From Ixodes scapularis (lineage: Eukaryota > Arthropoda > Arachnida > Ixodida > Ixodidae): a stretch of DNA of 64,000 nt. A model generated the notes under the pieces. The model searched no databases, was not told the DNA's origin, and worked only from the letters and a program-made list of their open reading frames with translations. Shown here one piece after another: positions 36,901 through 51,300 of the stretch (position 1 is its first letter; every line of letters starts with the position of its first letter). The stretch spans positions 22,721,108 to 22,785,107 of the forward strand of contig NW_024609835.1 of assembly GCF_016920785.2 (NCBI RefSeq), in the 5' to 3' direction. The position numbers and the translations under genes are program-made.

Positions 36901-39241
36901 GACCAAGCCATGAGACCGTCGCATCGAAGTGCCCCCATTTTATTAATTTTTTCTTGGAGGATGAAACACAAAGAATGTAATGAGAGAAGATCAAATGCGG
37001 CGGGCCCAACCGAGGACGCTTTGAGAGAAGACCTTGTGAGAAGGTTGAAATGAGAACGGCTAAAATGGATAACCCGCTGTCTGTGTTCTGTTTTTTGTGT
37101 TTGATCGTTTATTGATGTTTCCGCCTAAGCAAACCCACCTCGCAAACACGCAATGACCGCATGGGGCCTGGCCCCTGTTCACGCCTGAGCTTTGTAAAAG
37201 CTAAATATTGCAGTCTAACCAGCTATGCGCTTTGTGCCACGTGACTTCTCACTAGCGAGTTCGTGTAGGCAGAAGATGCGTCGGCGATATGACGCCGGCA
37301 GCTTATTGTAACAGCAAAATTGTCGGTTTAAACGGAGATCGGCCAAAAACCCTCATCACTTTCGACGGTAAACAATGAGCAGGCTGGAGAAACTTCCAAG
37401 CCGCATTCTTAAAAACGAAAATGTTGGAGGAACTCCAGTTGGGTCCGGTGGGGATTCTCGTTAGCGGACTGTGCATGCGGGATGTTAGAACGAAACTTTG
37501 GGAATAGGGAAGCAGCGACAAAGCAGTGGCTGACATAGACGCTCAAGTTGAGGCAAGAGCGGGCTGGTAGCACACTTGCGTCGGGTTTTCACCTTTCTGT
37601 ACAGCCTTGCACGCCGCCCAGGATGTCCTTTTTATGTGCAAATAAATAGAGCCCTGCACGGATAACAGTTTGAGTATCCGATCCGCATCCGCACACTTCG
37701 TATCCATATTTGACCCACATCCGCAAACTTTTTACATTATTGTATCCGTGCCCGATCCGCGCACTTTGTATCCGTATCCGAACCGCATTTGCAAAATGTG
37801 GAACCGCATCCGACTCACAATCCAGGCATTCATTGTATATGATAACATCAAGCGTGAATGAAAAAAAATTAAATACAAATAGCACTTTTTAAGCTGTTTG
37901 CTTATCTTTGTACAAAGAAATCTTCGGGTCACCATCCAATTGGGATGTCATTTTATCATTATCAGTTTCATCATACTTATATTAAAAGCGACCAGCCTTC
38001 CCCGGACACTGCGTGTCGAAGGAAAAGTTATCCCATTTATGTGATCGTCCTAGGAGTCCGCGACACTCTGCCCAGAAGAAGCGCACAAAAAGGATATTTT
38101 TTTCCCTTTGTCGTCTACGCGGCTTGTTTCCCCTTTCTCTGTCAGAACTGTAATGATTTGGTCCCACTGCTGAAGAATAGATGAGAACATGACTAGCTTG
38201 CTGTTCCACCTATTCTCAACGTCTCCTTTGAGGGGGCACTCTAAACAACACTGCAGGCCAGGTCGCTTGAAGAATGTAACCAAGGATCGGCAGGCTGGGA
38301 GAAGATCTGAAAGAGGAGTGGCATCGTCCCGTTGCAGCCCACATTGTCGTTCCAAGAACAGTGTTGAGAATGTGCGCAGCACAATTTAGGCGGACCAGTG
38401 ATCTCGGTGCTGAAATTACATTCGTGCCTCTGTCCGTTACAAATGCCAAGTTTGTAAAACAGTCTTGAAGGTCAAACCTCTGCAGTGTCTGGAGTACTGC
38501 AGATTGAATGTTTTCACCTGTCTTCTTGCTCTCTTTGTTGAGTTCTGTAGTGCAAAGCACGTGTTCCACCAACTTGAAGTTCTTCATGTAGTGCGGCGTT
38601 AACCCAAGGTAACAGCTTTTTCGGTAATCATCTGTCCTTAAATCAAGGGTTGCCGCTATGCCTTGCAACTCAACGATGTAACGTATTTCTGCTTTCGCAA
38701 GCTTTCTTGTTTTGTCGGCGATACGTGACGTACTTCGAGACACCGAGGTCGGGTGCGGCAGCAGTAATGTCGCGTTGAGTTTACCACACTCGGCTCCAAT
38801 ATCAAGGAAGCACTGCGCCAGTGTCCTCAAACCTTGTCCCGCTATCGCTTCACACGCTCCTTCATTGCACTTGTCACGGAGGAAGAGGGCTTCGGTTTCT
38901 CAAGGTATCCTCAAAGGGCTATATTTGCTGTTTGACATTTGTGCTTCAACGAGTTAGATGTGCCTCTCTTGTGGCTTGAATACTGATACACCTTCTTACA
39001 AGCGCTGCATGCAATAAAGTCCTTGATAACTTCGCTTTTGTCAAGGATTTCTGTAAATCGTTTACAGATCTCCGACTTTCCAGTCTTCGCCCTCAGCGTG
39101 AACTCACCTTTAATACTTTAATGCTTTATTCGGTTTCTAAAACCCGGGCGACAGTGAAAAGGCTATTGCCCATGCCATAGAGGCCCACTGTACCCGCTAC
39201 ACAGACATATATACATAAAAAAAAAAAATAATAAAAAAAAA

Positions 39242-39311
<70 letters not shown>

Positions 39312-42300
39312 CTTTGTACACTGGGATTTGGGTCGGATTGAGTGTCAGATCACAGTTCTTTTAGATGGATGGTTGCACATTTACACAGTTCCTTTATGTC
39401 AGCTTTGCTTTTAAATGTCCCTTGTGTGACGTCACTCGGGAGGGAGCGCCAGAGCTCGATGGTTCTCGGGAGGAGCGTGCTTCTATGACGCTCCGTCCGT
39501 CCAAGGAGGGGTTGTAGTTTATCGGCGCGATTCTTCCTCACATACCCGAGGAGATGCGTAGGAGGGCCACCCAGCGTGCAGGCTAGGAGGCGGAGCGAAG
39601 CCACCTGCCTACGGACAGACAGGCAGTTCCACCCCACAGCTCCGAGAAGTTCCGGGGCGCCAATGTCCCTGTATTGCCTCAGCTGCGGCGGTGATTGGCG
39701 ACGCAGGATAGCATAGGCCGCGCGCCGTTGCACACTCTCCAGCGAGACAATTGCGGCGACCTGTCTAGGGCTCCACACCGACGAGCAGAACTCAAGCTGC
39801 GGGAGCACTAGTGCGGTGTATAAACTCCGCAGTGCCTTTGGGCCGGCCCCCCTTGACACTTGTTGGGCGAAGCCCAGCGTGCGTCGCGCTCGCGAGAGCA
39901 CCTCGGCAATGTGGGGGGAAAAACGGAGGTGCGGATCGAGTGTGACTCCCAACAGTTTTGTGCGCTGCGTCCTTGTGATAAGGCTGTTCCGTATCGTCAA
40001 GTCAGGAGGAGGCGGAGGCTGTCGGGTGGTGGTGAACAGCATTGTAGAGCACTTTTCCGCATTGAGGGGTAGCCTGTTTATCACGGACCATTCTTCAATC
40101 TTGCAAAGGTCCTCTTCTAGCCGTTTGTAAGGGTTTCTGCCCCTGATAGGCAGAAGGAGAGTTAAGTCGTCGGCATATAAAAACGGTGTTGAACTGAGGG
40201 AACGGGTCACATCATCAATAAAAATGTTGAAGAGTGTTGGGCCTAATACGCTGCCTTGAGGGATGCCCGAGACTACTTCAAAGGACTCTGACTTGGCTCC
40301 TCGAAATACAACCCTCTGGCTTCTGCCTGTTAAGAAATTTGCAATCCATTTGTGTGTTGCACCTGCCACGCCAAAGCTCGACAGTTTCCACAAAAGAAGG
40401 CTGTGGTCGACTTTGTCAAATGCCTGCTTGAAATCCAGCTGGACCAACTCGCATGCTGTGCGGTCGTCCAAGCATTCACCGCTTCGACATTTCCTGCTGA
40501 TGACGTCGTACTGCATGTCGATGTTCTTGCTAACCACCAGAGGTTAGGATTACATTTAGACTAGCAAAATCAGCAGAAATCACGCCGACCGCGTTCTTGC
40601 CCGCCGCACGCGGAATCGGAAGCTTTTACCTGTGGCTCCTTAACTCTTCCCTGAAGTCTGAACGCCTAAAAACAAAGGTCATAAAAAAAAAAAAAAAAAA
40701 AAAAAAATTCTAAAAGAGAGGAGAAGCAATGGTAGGAAGACAGAATCCTTCCTGTTATGTTACCAAGCGTATGTGGCCGCCTCGAGTCTCACGGTGTTTC
40801 GTGTCAGCCAGCAAGCAGATACGCCGCTAAATCAGAGTCCAAGGCCTGATCGGATCGACTAAAGTGTTGTTCGAAAGATTGCGACCTGCAGGCGTTTGAA
40901 TACTGTAAACGACAAAATTTTTGCGGGGACCTAATTTTCGCGATTCGCCTACAATTCGTGGAAAATACGTCCCGCAAACAATTCGGGCAATATGTGAACG
41001 CTACGAAAGCTACCGTCGATACGCGAAAATTAGAACCTGCAAACAATTTCAAATTTTTATCTTTGGCCTGATTTGCGAAAATTTGAGCCCGCAAAAATTA
41101 AGTCGTTTACAGTATATATATTAAAACAAAAACTTTCTTTTTTTTTGGGAGGGGGGGCGGCAGCGGGGCAGCGGCAGCTACGGAGGTTGCGCGTGGCGGC
41201 CGCTAGCATTGCTGGCACCCTGGCGTCGTAACCAGACAAATATGAACTACCAGACTTTCTTGGCTAGAACTCGTAAGTATACAAAAAAGAAACTGGCAGT
41301 TTACGGGCTGCCTATTTGCGTGCGCCTTTGATTCTGAAACTCTGCAAATTGTGGCACCACAGGGTCGCGTTCGCTGTCGAAGCACTTCTTTTGTTTTTGG
41401 CATCATGACCACAACACTCTCTGTGGAGAGTGGGAGGTTTCTTTTACTTTCTTTTGACTTGTTCGTTTGAGGTTTTTTTTGCCCAGAGAAAGTTTTCCGT
41501 TCTTTCCCTGCCAAAGAACTAGCTTTCTCGGGACAATTGATGCCCTGCATTCTTTCTTTTTCTATAGATAGCATTTTTGACGAGATGGAACACACTAACT
41601 GAAGCAATCTTCAGCGAGAATCAGATCTTTCTTAGGATCCCTATCGTTTCTTCGAAACGCATCCTGTGGAAATATGTTTCGTGGACAACTTTTCATGGAA
41701 ATACATTTCATGGACGCACGGTTCATCGACGCTGTATGCTTTGTCGACAATGCATTTCTTCACTAAGCTGCTAAAAGCTAGCGTGCGATTCACTAACGCG
41801 TGCTTAACCAAACCATGTCCCCCTCCCCTGTAATTCAGGCGAGACGCAAAAAGTTTGTTACGAAAATAGCAGGGTTGTGTGCGACAAAACGTCTCAGGTT
41901 TTTCTATGAAATGAACACGAGAAGCCTTGCGATCCAACGTTGCATGTTGACGAAATGATCTGTAGATGAAACGTCTGTCGAGTGACTGAATGCCACTGGG
42001 CAAAAATTTAGATCCGGGTCGGCAGATATCTGCAGCCCCTTACATCCGTATCCGATCCGCAATCCGCCAAAATTCGTCTAATTTTTATCCGCATCCGCTT
42101 AGTTTACTGCAGATATCCGTGGATTATTCGCGGATATGCAGGGCTCTAGAAATACATATTTTTATTATTTTTTTTAAATGTGTTAGAGACGTGGACAAGT
42201 GCTGATTGCTGATGATACTTTTTGACAATTTGTTTACGGCATACTCAATTCCGCTGTGACTTTGTGCATTTATGATTTAATTTGGTGAACATGAAAAAAG

Positions 42301-45300
42301 AAGTCATTTGGTCGGATGGCACGTTCATCAAGTAGCAATCTCCGAAACGTATCCAAAAGCAAGTAGAGCATTTCGTTCTCACTACTAGACCTTTTAAAGG
42401 AGCAAAAGTAGCTCTTTTGCTACATGAAGCAGCCTGTCCGAGCCTGTGGGAGCAGTGTTTTGCAGTTGGTTGATTCTGAATTATAAGATGATTTTGAGTG
42501 GTGTGTGTGGCCTCCACCAACATTAGAAGGTGTATTGCCCAAATGCATCCGTCGTATGTTCACGTGATGCAACTCTGTCTCAGTCGATTATGCATGACTT
42601 ATTTATCTCAGACACCAGTTTAATCGAGGAAAGGGTAAAAACACAGGCGAGCTGGTGAAGAACTTCCATAGTAACCAAAGACATGGGACAATAAAAAAGG
42701 TTTAAGTCATTTATATTTTTATTTTCTACATTCAACCTCTTCAAGTGATTAACCTAAGCATATGTGACAAATTCTACTAAGTGCATTAGATCCAAATTTT
42801 CTTTTAGATGAGGCAATAAATTCCGCCCCAAAAACATGCAGTAAACATAGAATGTGTTTGGGGAGTTTCTTTGGAGTAACGCAAAAGTAATCAAGTAATC
42901 AATAATTACTTTTTATGGCAAGTAATTTGTAACGGTAATCAGTTACATTTTCAGTCAAGTAATTGTAATTGTAATTAATTACTTTTTTGAGTAACGGGCA
43001 CAAGTCTGGGTTAAATGAACTACTTTGTGTACCTTCTGTTATCCTGGTTTGTTCTTCAGCTTCTTCCTCTCCTGCCTGCTTTCAGATGTATTCCTTGTGT
43101 GGTTCACCAAGAAGGGCCTCCTAAATTTTTCACTATTGGAGTAGCACGAGTCCTGTGTTGCTCTGAGGTATCATTCTCACACTGCAGCAAATTTTTGCAC
43201 ACAGCTGGCTGCTGGTAACGCTGCCTTCAGAAAGAGCTGTTGAAGCCATTACGGTGTCAGATGACTACCCAATCAGTATTTTGCTACAGCGTCACATATA
43301 CTTTTAATAAAGTAAACAAATTCAACCGATCGAAACCAAAACCGAAACTGAACTGGGGAGGAAGAAGAAATGTAGAGGAGGAGAGATTCGGCAAAACTCA
43401 TGTGGCTGTGCAACTCCTTTTTTTTTTTCTTCCTATCAACATATTTCGAGCTTTCTAGATGCCACAAAAAATGGGTATAATATTTCTTTTCTATTTTTAA
43501 TATTGTGTGAGTACCTTCGCTGACCCACGACTTTGATTATATTTATTGTGTCTAAATCATAGAAAACGGCACGTGACCACAGAGAAGAGAGTGAGCGCGA
43601 CTCAAACCAGCGAGTTCACGATCAGCAGTTTTCGGGCGGAAAGACAATGAATTTCGAGCCGCGAATTGTTTTCTGGGTAGTTGGGCTCTCATATGTCATG
43701 TGCAAATAAAAATCTTGGCGAGCATAAATACCCTGTCAGTGTCCCTTTAAAGGATAACTCCACTTAATTCCGAAAATTTTGAAATAATAAGTGATTTCAG
43801 ATTAAAAGCACCAATAAAAGACACTACGTTGTTTGCTTCACGGAAAATGTGATATATTCGTTAAATCTTATATTAAACATGAGCAGAAATAAAATTCAAA
43901 ACTTCGGCTTCGTCTGGCAAGATTGGTCTCTGACTTCCAAAAGCAAGGATATCATGTAATACGAGATGTCACATGATCCTCTATGCAACGACGGGTGGGA
44001 TCAGGGTGGGCTGGCAGGTCGTTGTTGGGGCGGAGTGTGCCAGGCACAAGTTTTGTCTGCACCGCACTCTTCGCCATGTTTTGATGTCTACGACATTCGA
44101 CAATGTCTGCACAACTGCGGCATCAGTCTGCGCACAAAGTGTAAACGAAACTCGGAAGAGACAATAATGACAAACGGTGAGACAACGATGGCGGTTGTAA
44201 CGCGAAAAATGGCGGTAACAGTGGGACGGTTGGACGGCTCCCAATAAGTGCGCTGTGCACGCGCGTTACGCCAGTCACGGTGACACAGCTGAGTGCCGAG
44301 AGGAAAGGTTGCCAACGTTACTTGTTACACTTGCCCGGAGAAGTAAAAACAAACAAAATGGGGCAATGGTGATGACGTATAGCTCAATGTTCGCCACGCC
44401 AACGCCGTGGCCTTGACTGCACTGTTGGTTGCGCCTCAATCTGCATGCCAGAGTCACCCAAATTCGGCAACTTGGCACGTTGCAAAGTTTGCCGGACCAT
44501 TTAAGGGGGGATATGGCCTGGGAGGGTCAACTTTTTAACCCTTTGCCCAATTTGATTTAAATTTTGAGGGTTATTTAAGCACTATGAGGAAGGAATCTGC
44601 AAAGTTTTAGCATTATCGGTAAACTTTACAGTATGCTACGGCTCCCGCACTTAAAAAAAAAAAAGACACTTCACTAAGATATTTATCACAGAAAAATAAT
44701 ATTAGCTGATCGCAATCTTCTTGCTGTAACGTGAAGAACAGTACCCACAGTGCAACCTAGATAAAAATAAATAGCAAAATATTCAGTAAGGGGAAACACT
44801 GGTTTTGGAGCTATTTTCCTTATTTCTTGGCCAAATTTAATGAAACTACAGTCTTATTCAGATTTTTATACTGATCCCGAATACCTTTTCATTTTTCCAA
44901 TAATTTAATTATTTCCAGAGATAGTTAGAAATTGCACACCATTGTTAGTAGAAACAATAGGGAAAGAACTACCCAACAAAAAGTTACTACCAACATATGT
45001 CTAGATTTTGTAAAGCATAGGGAATACAATGTTGGAAGTACTTTCCAGGATGGACAATTATTAAGGATTGTACAAAGCATTGTATTTCAGTGTTCACAGT
45101 GTCTCTACCAAGTAATAAAACAAAGAGCAATTATATTTTTTTTCATACCCTAACTGAAAAATCTGCTCCCAACGTTGTATGCTTTGCACTCTTAGCTACA
45201 TGTTTCAAAAAGAATTTCAGTTCTATGGGCTCTAGAAGCTGAGGCCCCAAGCGTAGATGAATTTAAAGATCTGGTGCGGAATCACCACGACACCTACTTT

Positions 45301-48300
45301 CTTCATTAGACTAAGTATTCTCACCCTTGTGTAAATTACATTCCAACATCTCCATTTCATCTGTTAACATATGGACGAGGAGGAAATCGGCATATGTATG
45401 CACGGGCTTCTGCCTTTTGATTGCCTCAGGCTCTCGGTCGTATGGTTGTTTTAGCCAATAAACACCTTTGAACCTTCGAACTTATACCCCTTCTTCCAAT
45501 TTGCAAAGAGTTGGAAATCTGTGTTTTGCGAAAAATGAGAAAGAAATATGTACATGTTTATTACAATGGAAAATGCCTACTAGAAGCCAGGAATGTTGTC
45601 AGCGTGACTGGTGGCACCTGTCAAGGTCTATTAGGCACCAGGAACATAATCCACTTGACAGTTGGCACCCGCGTGGCGTTTCTTGTGGGCCCGTTGCACA
45701 TTCTCTGCCGTTGCACGCTTGCGTGTAGATGCTGTTGCCGGTGCTTGTCCTTCTCCACCATGCGCTTGGTGCTCTGTGGTCCAGGGGTCGCATTTAGCTC
45801 CTTGAAAACTCTTGCTGATGTTATTTCATTGCCTGCATTGAACTTCATCACTGCTTCAGCTACAGCTGCTCGCACAGTAAACAGTGATGCGTGGCGGTAC
45901 TTCGGTGCTAGTGCCCATATCACCGAGTGTAGACCTTCATTATACTAAGTTTTGCCGCGCTGGCACCGCTCGAGGAGCTTCTTATCCTACAAGGGCTTGT
46001 ACAGAGGAAGCAGGGCCTTGCAGACATGGGGAGGTAGGTTGTGACGGTGCTTCGAAGCAGGCTCACCCCCGGCTTTCATGGCGTTCTGACACCAGGAGTC
46101 TGGGCCCATTGGACAAAGGCTGTGGATGGAGACTGCATCATTCGATGTTACATGATGGTATGTGGCCACCACAGCCTTCTGCATGGCCTCTACATCCCCC
46201 TTGTGTGACTTGAGAGCCCACCCATAATAAGAACTCAGTTTAGTGATCAGGTCTCCAGTTAGCCTTCCTCTTCCACCGAGGCTCTCAGAGTTCGACCCTT
46301 TCTGCTTCAAGACAAGGTTTCGTAGAGCGGTGCCCATACGCTTCTTTACATGATTCACACAGTCTTCCTTGTTCACAGGAATGTATCCATACATTCCAGC
46401 TTCTTGCAGCGCAAGGAAACTACGGCTGTCACCATCTGACAAAACAGTTGTATAACGAACGTTGCGCCGCTCCCAAGACCGTTGGAATAAAATGAGGGCA
46501 GCCTCGACTTCCATTTCCCCAGCCTTCTTATTCGTGTTCTTCTGGCATACATGTCCATCTCTCCAAGCTGGGTAGGAGGGGTCATCTTGCTTTGGCCCTT
46601 GCTCGCAGGCAGTGCAAAAGTTGCTGAGCACAACATAGTCCAGCACAAACCCCGTGAAAAGTTTGATCACAGTGCCGACGCCTATATGTGACGAATCTCC
46701 ACGCGTCATCCAGGAGCCGTCATACATGACGGCGATGTTGCCGGGGTTGCCCATATTCAGCTGTGCGCGCTGTGAGAATATTTACTGCGAACAGATTGAT
46801 CTTCTGATCACCTTTCACGCGCGGTGAGCTCCACGCCGACGAAATGTCACCGCAGTTGGCGCACGTCAGTGATAACTTGACAGTAAGTCTCTACTCGCGC
46901 TTGCTTTTGCCGATTAGTACGGCACCGCCGCATGTACCGCATTTCACGGACTGCATCAACACATTCAGTGACTAAACGAACAACAGTGAAACTCGTATCG
47001 TCCCGCGAGTAGTCCACGGTGTTCTTCGCGTCAGCCAAAATGTCCAACTTGCGCTTTGTTGCTGCCGTTGACGTGAGTTCCTGTAGCTTGTCATCGGCTT
47101 TCTTCTTCATTTCTTTTAAATCGGACGACCGCAACATTGTTGTGTCACGGCGAACGCAGCCACTGTCGACGGACGTTTCAGCGGTTCCAGCTGCCGACGG
47201 GCCTGCTAGGCCTACTATGCCTTCGAAGGCTTCGGTGGCTTCATCACTTTCAGAAAGTTGCGGATTCTCCATTCTCGCGGGCTCAGTGGGTTGTTTCTTG
47301 AAGTTTTCGATCGATGATTTCTTCCTCTTTTTACCAAACTTGTGCCTCGTGTTGAACTTTCTCGGTTGTTCTGACATCGCCGCGCACTCTGTCACTGATC
47401 GTGCGTTAACAAAATGGCGTCTTGGTTATGTCCAGGACGCGTGTAGCAGACGACGCTAGCCGAGCTCCGCCAATGCAATGGCGTTTTATCGTCACGTGTG
47501 CTAAGAGACCAATTGAATCGCGCGTGCTGCCTTTTCTTTTGTGCCGTTTTTCTATTCAACCAATGAGCGGAAGAAAGCAATGGTGGCGGGAAATTGAAGA
47601 CGAAAAACCGCTCTATTAAACGAGACCACAATGGCTGCGATCGCAACCGTAGAACGGAAGCTGCACATATAGAAAAATGCGCTGTTCCAGCAAGGATTTT
47701 GACGCAAATCCAGCACATATTAATACTTTACATTGATATTGCAGCTAAAATACTGAGCCTAGAAATGAGAAACTTTGCAGATTTGAAGAAGAATAGTCTT
47801 AGATTTCGAAAATGCCATTTCCAAAAAAAAATCTTTTTTCGCGATTTTTGCGCTCCAAGGACTTGTGTCTCCCCTTAAAAAAAATAAAAACATAGCAAAA
47901 TTAAAATTTTTTTTTTTTTTTTTTACTTTTTGTGTTTTAAATTTTTTTTTCTGCATGAAGGAGTAGACTTTTTCAACTGTGAAGTAGTCCATCTTGTTCC
48001 AGGAAATTTCAGTCCCAGAGAACCTTGAATGATGTTCCTGTATATTCAGAATGTCAAACGATAGCTTTCCCTTAAACAAGAATTCCTGCTAAAAAGTGAA
48101 ACTGAGAAAAATGCGTTTGAAGGTTCAACTCCTGTTTTTTTCATTTTCGGACGATGCCAGAAACTTGAAATCCAACCGAGTCATTGGTGGCACCTTCAAC
48201 TTCATGGGCGCATTGCTTCCTGGCAGCAGCTTGCGGCTTGCTTCTCAAAATCCACTTGAGGCATAAGTGGCACCTTCGACCTCCAGGCTCTGTTGCTCCC

Positions 48301-51300
48301 TGGCAATAACCACGAGCTTTCGTCTTTTGTGTGTGAGCCTTGAAGTGTTTTGTGCCTTGACTCTTGGCCTCACGATCTTCCCTAGTATCGCCTTGTGGGC
48401 ATGCTTCTCCTGGTGGCTTCTTGGGGTGATGCCCTTCTCTTGAAGCATCTTTTCGAAACCTCTAGGTCCAAGGTTGAACTCGAGCACAGCTAGGGCGACA
48501 GCTGTCTCGACAGTTCGCAAAGAGGCAATTTCTGTCTTGTAGCATCGCTTCCAAATAAGGGTGTTAAAAGACTTATTCGCATTTTGTGTCATCATGCGAG
48601 AGCATCGGATGAGCAACTCCTGTCATGACAGCCGGTTGTAAACTGGAGCAAGTTCTCTTGCAACCTCTTTGGGTAATGCTAATCTGTGTGGTCGTGGTGT
48701 CGAAAGCTTCCCTGCTGCTTCAAGGGCCTTGTGGCGGTTATAATGGCACCACGAATCCTCGCCATCTGGACAGCCCACGTGACGGGCCTCCTCGTCCGTG
48801 GAGAATGTGTGGAACAGGCTGGCAAAGGTGGCTCGCTGCATCTTCACGACTGCATTGTCTTTCAAAGCGCAAGCATAGTAGTTTGTCAGCTTTTTCATGA
48901 CTACGTTGGTCAGCTTTCCTTTGCCTCCCAGTCCTTGTCTTTGCTTTCTTGAGTTTCTCAAGCCCTGCGTACATCCTCTTCTCTACGTGATTGACGCAAT
49001 CCTCCTTGTGGATGTTCTTGTCGTACAGGTCATGGACGGACACATGCGTGAAGGTCTTGTTGTCGCCGTCGCACAAAACAGTGATGTACTGCATATTGTT
49101 TAACTCCATAGACCGGCTAAAGATGGTTGCAGCCGCCTGTAGATCCGTTGCATTGGACGATCCCTGGTAGTTCTTCTGGCACGTTGCTTTGTGGGTTTCT
49201 GCCCACTCCTCGAAGTGTTCGTCGTCTCCCTTGGGGCACAACTGTGGCAATACTTGCTTTCGACCGAAAAGTTAAGCACCAAGCCGGTTTCTAGTTCAAT
49301 TGCAACGCCAACTCCGAAGTGCAATGTATGGCCATGTTTATGCCACGTGCCTTTGTAGCTGATGCGGACATCTAGACAATCACTGCCGGCGCTCGGATCC
49401 CCGGTTGGTTGCGCGTCCCTGACGGCTTGCGCAGCCTCCCTCATTGCGTCACTCACTGCTTGCATCGCCGCATCGTGCACTTTCGCCACGATTTTCTGAC
49501 ACGACTTGACGTGCATCAAGGGCGGAGCATTGAGGCCTCCGAAAAGATTTGTGAGCTTTGTGAAACTGATGCCACAGTCTCTTCCCGCGACATTGAAACG
49601 CACCGCAAGTTTGTTTTATCGAGGCTTGCCGATTGATGTTGTGCGCCGTGTCCCGACGTTGTCTCCGCAAGTTGAGCTGCTAACCACAAACTAAAGGTTG
49701 GTGCCAATTCCTTCTTCTCGTGAGCTCAGTAGTTCTCCGTGGCACTTGGGGCAGAGTAAAACTGCGACAAGAATTTGCACGGCCAACACACTGAGGAGCC
49801 GATGGCCTTCCTGGGGCTTTTCAATAGGAGTGTCTGTCAGCTTCGGGTTGTCCGTAATTCCCGCGTCGAAATTGAGCAGGCTGAGTGTCTTCTCCCACGT
49901 GGTCAGCACATCCGATTCGGAGGAGACATGAAAGCCGATCAGCATCTGGAGATGAAGCTATAGGCTCCGATGTCCGCCAAGCACCAGTTGAACTTGAAAA
50001 TCGTGACGACGTCGGCGGAGACGGCGACGATGGTGCTGGCAGAGACGGGTCCCTGTCTCTTGTGAGGAGTCCTACTGATCGACCCCTTGGTTTTCGCCAT
50101 CGAGAACGCTAGCCAAAGCTACTGCAAGTGCTAACTTTGGAAGCAGGCATTCCTCGGCAGAAAAACTACTAGGAATAAAGAGGGAAAACGAATCTAGACA
50201 AACAGCAGCGAACTGGCGATACGATCAGAAGAGAAAGAAGCTGCCAAAAGCGCGCATGATGCGAACAAGGAGCTACGTCACCAAAGGCAGCCAATCGTGT
50301 GCCCTGTTTCGGGTCGCAACCAATGGGATTGCTGGTATCATAGCTCCCACATTTTTTCTTGTATGTATGGGGTTCTCCGAAGCCACAGATAGCCTCCAAC
50401 ATAGCAAGCTTCTATGGACAGAAACTAAAAAAAACGCCGCTTCCAACGAGCGCAAGATATTTTGGCTGCGTAGAACGAGCGCGGAGTAAGAGCCTTGCAT
50501 TGGAGTCAGAGCCTCCAATGCAAGGTCTTCGAAGTGCAAAGCCAAAATAGCTTGCGTCCGGAAAAAGCCTCTTCCACGTCGGGGTACAAACAAGGCACAT
50601 CCTTTCTGCCACTTTTGACAGCATTGTTAGTGTGCATGTCTTCAGTCTTCTTCCTTGGGCTGATGATTGCAGATAATGTGCTTGGAGCAAGGTCGAAATC
50701 TGCGGCAATTTTTTTTTGTTTTTGCGACCGCCGTTTGCTACTTTTTAAATATTACCTTCTGTCGCGAGGGAGGCAGCTTGACGTTTCGTCGCCATATTCA
50801 CGGGCTTGGCATAGTGGTGGCTGCGGTCTTTTGGGGGACAAGCAGATGCCTTGGTGTTTGCTACCGCCGACAGGTGAAACCACCGTCACATTCTTTCTGC
50901 GGTTACGTGTCGAGTTCATAGACGGCACCAGCCACCACCCATAATGCGGGCACCAAGCGATAGAAACACCGAAAACCAAACATTTTATACATTGTCACGA
51001 GTGACAACTGATGAGGCGATGAAACACTCCAGCAAACTAAACATTAATAGGGCGAACCTGTGCTCAAACAACATCAGATTGAGCGGATGATAACAGGTGT
51101 CGATGGCGGCATAGTTGCAGGACCGAGCACAGGCAAAAGACTGACTCCGTACTGCGCGGTGCGGCTTCTTTTGAGCCTTCCCTGGGAGCCTAGAATGTTC
51201 TGCCTCTATCTTTCTCAAACTATACATTCTGGACCGGAACAAAATGAATGGCTCTCCAACCTTTTCGAATCTTTGACTTGCATATAGAAAGGTAAAAGCA

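Larger units (their letters stand above)
37647..42148. mobile_element. hAT element, 4.5 kb, with nested insertions
   Basis: The left tip TAGAGCCCTGCACGGATA and the inverted right tip TAGAGCCCTGCATATCC share 12 perfect bases. Both ends are rich in ATCCGCATCCG words. Flanks CAAATAAA (37639-37646) and GAAATACA (42149-42156) match at six of eight positions, a decayed 8-bp duplication as expected for hAT. A minus-strand hAT transposase relic lies inside. A non-LTR retrotransposon (39113-40560) and a MITE (40901-41114) are inserted in it. Confidence 0.75.

Noticed and set aside
42881..42995. GTAATTGTAATTGTAATTAATTAC-type A/T repeat
   Set aside because: Looks like a common animal repeat, but I could not define ends or a class.
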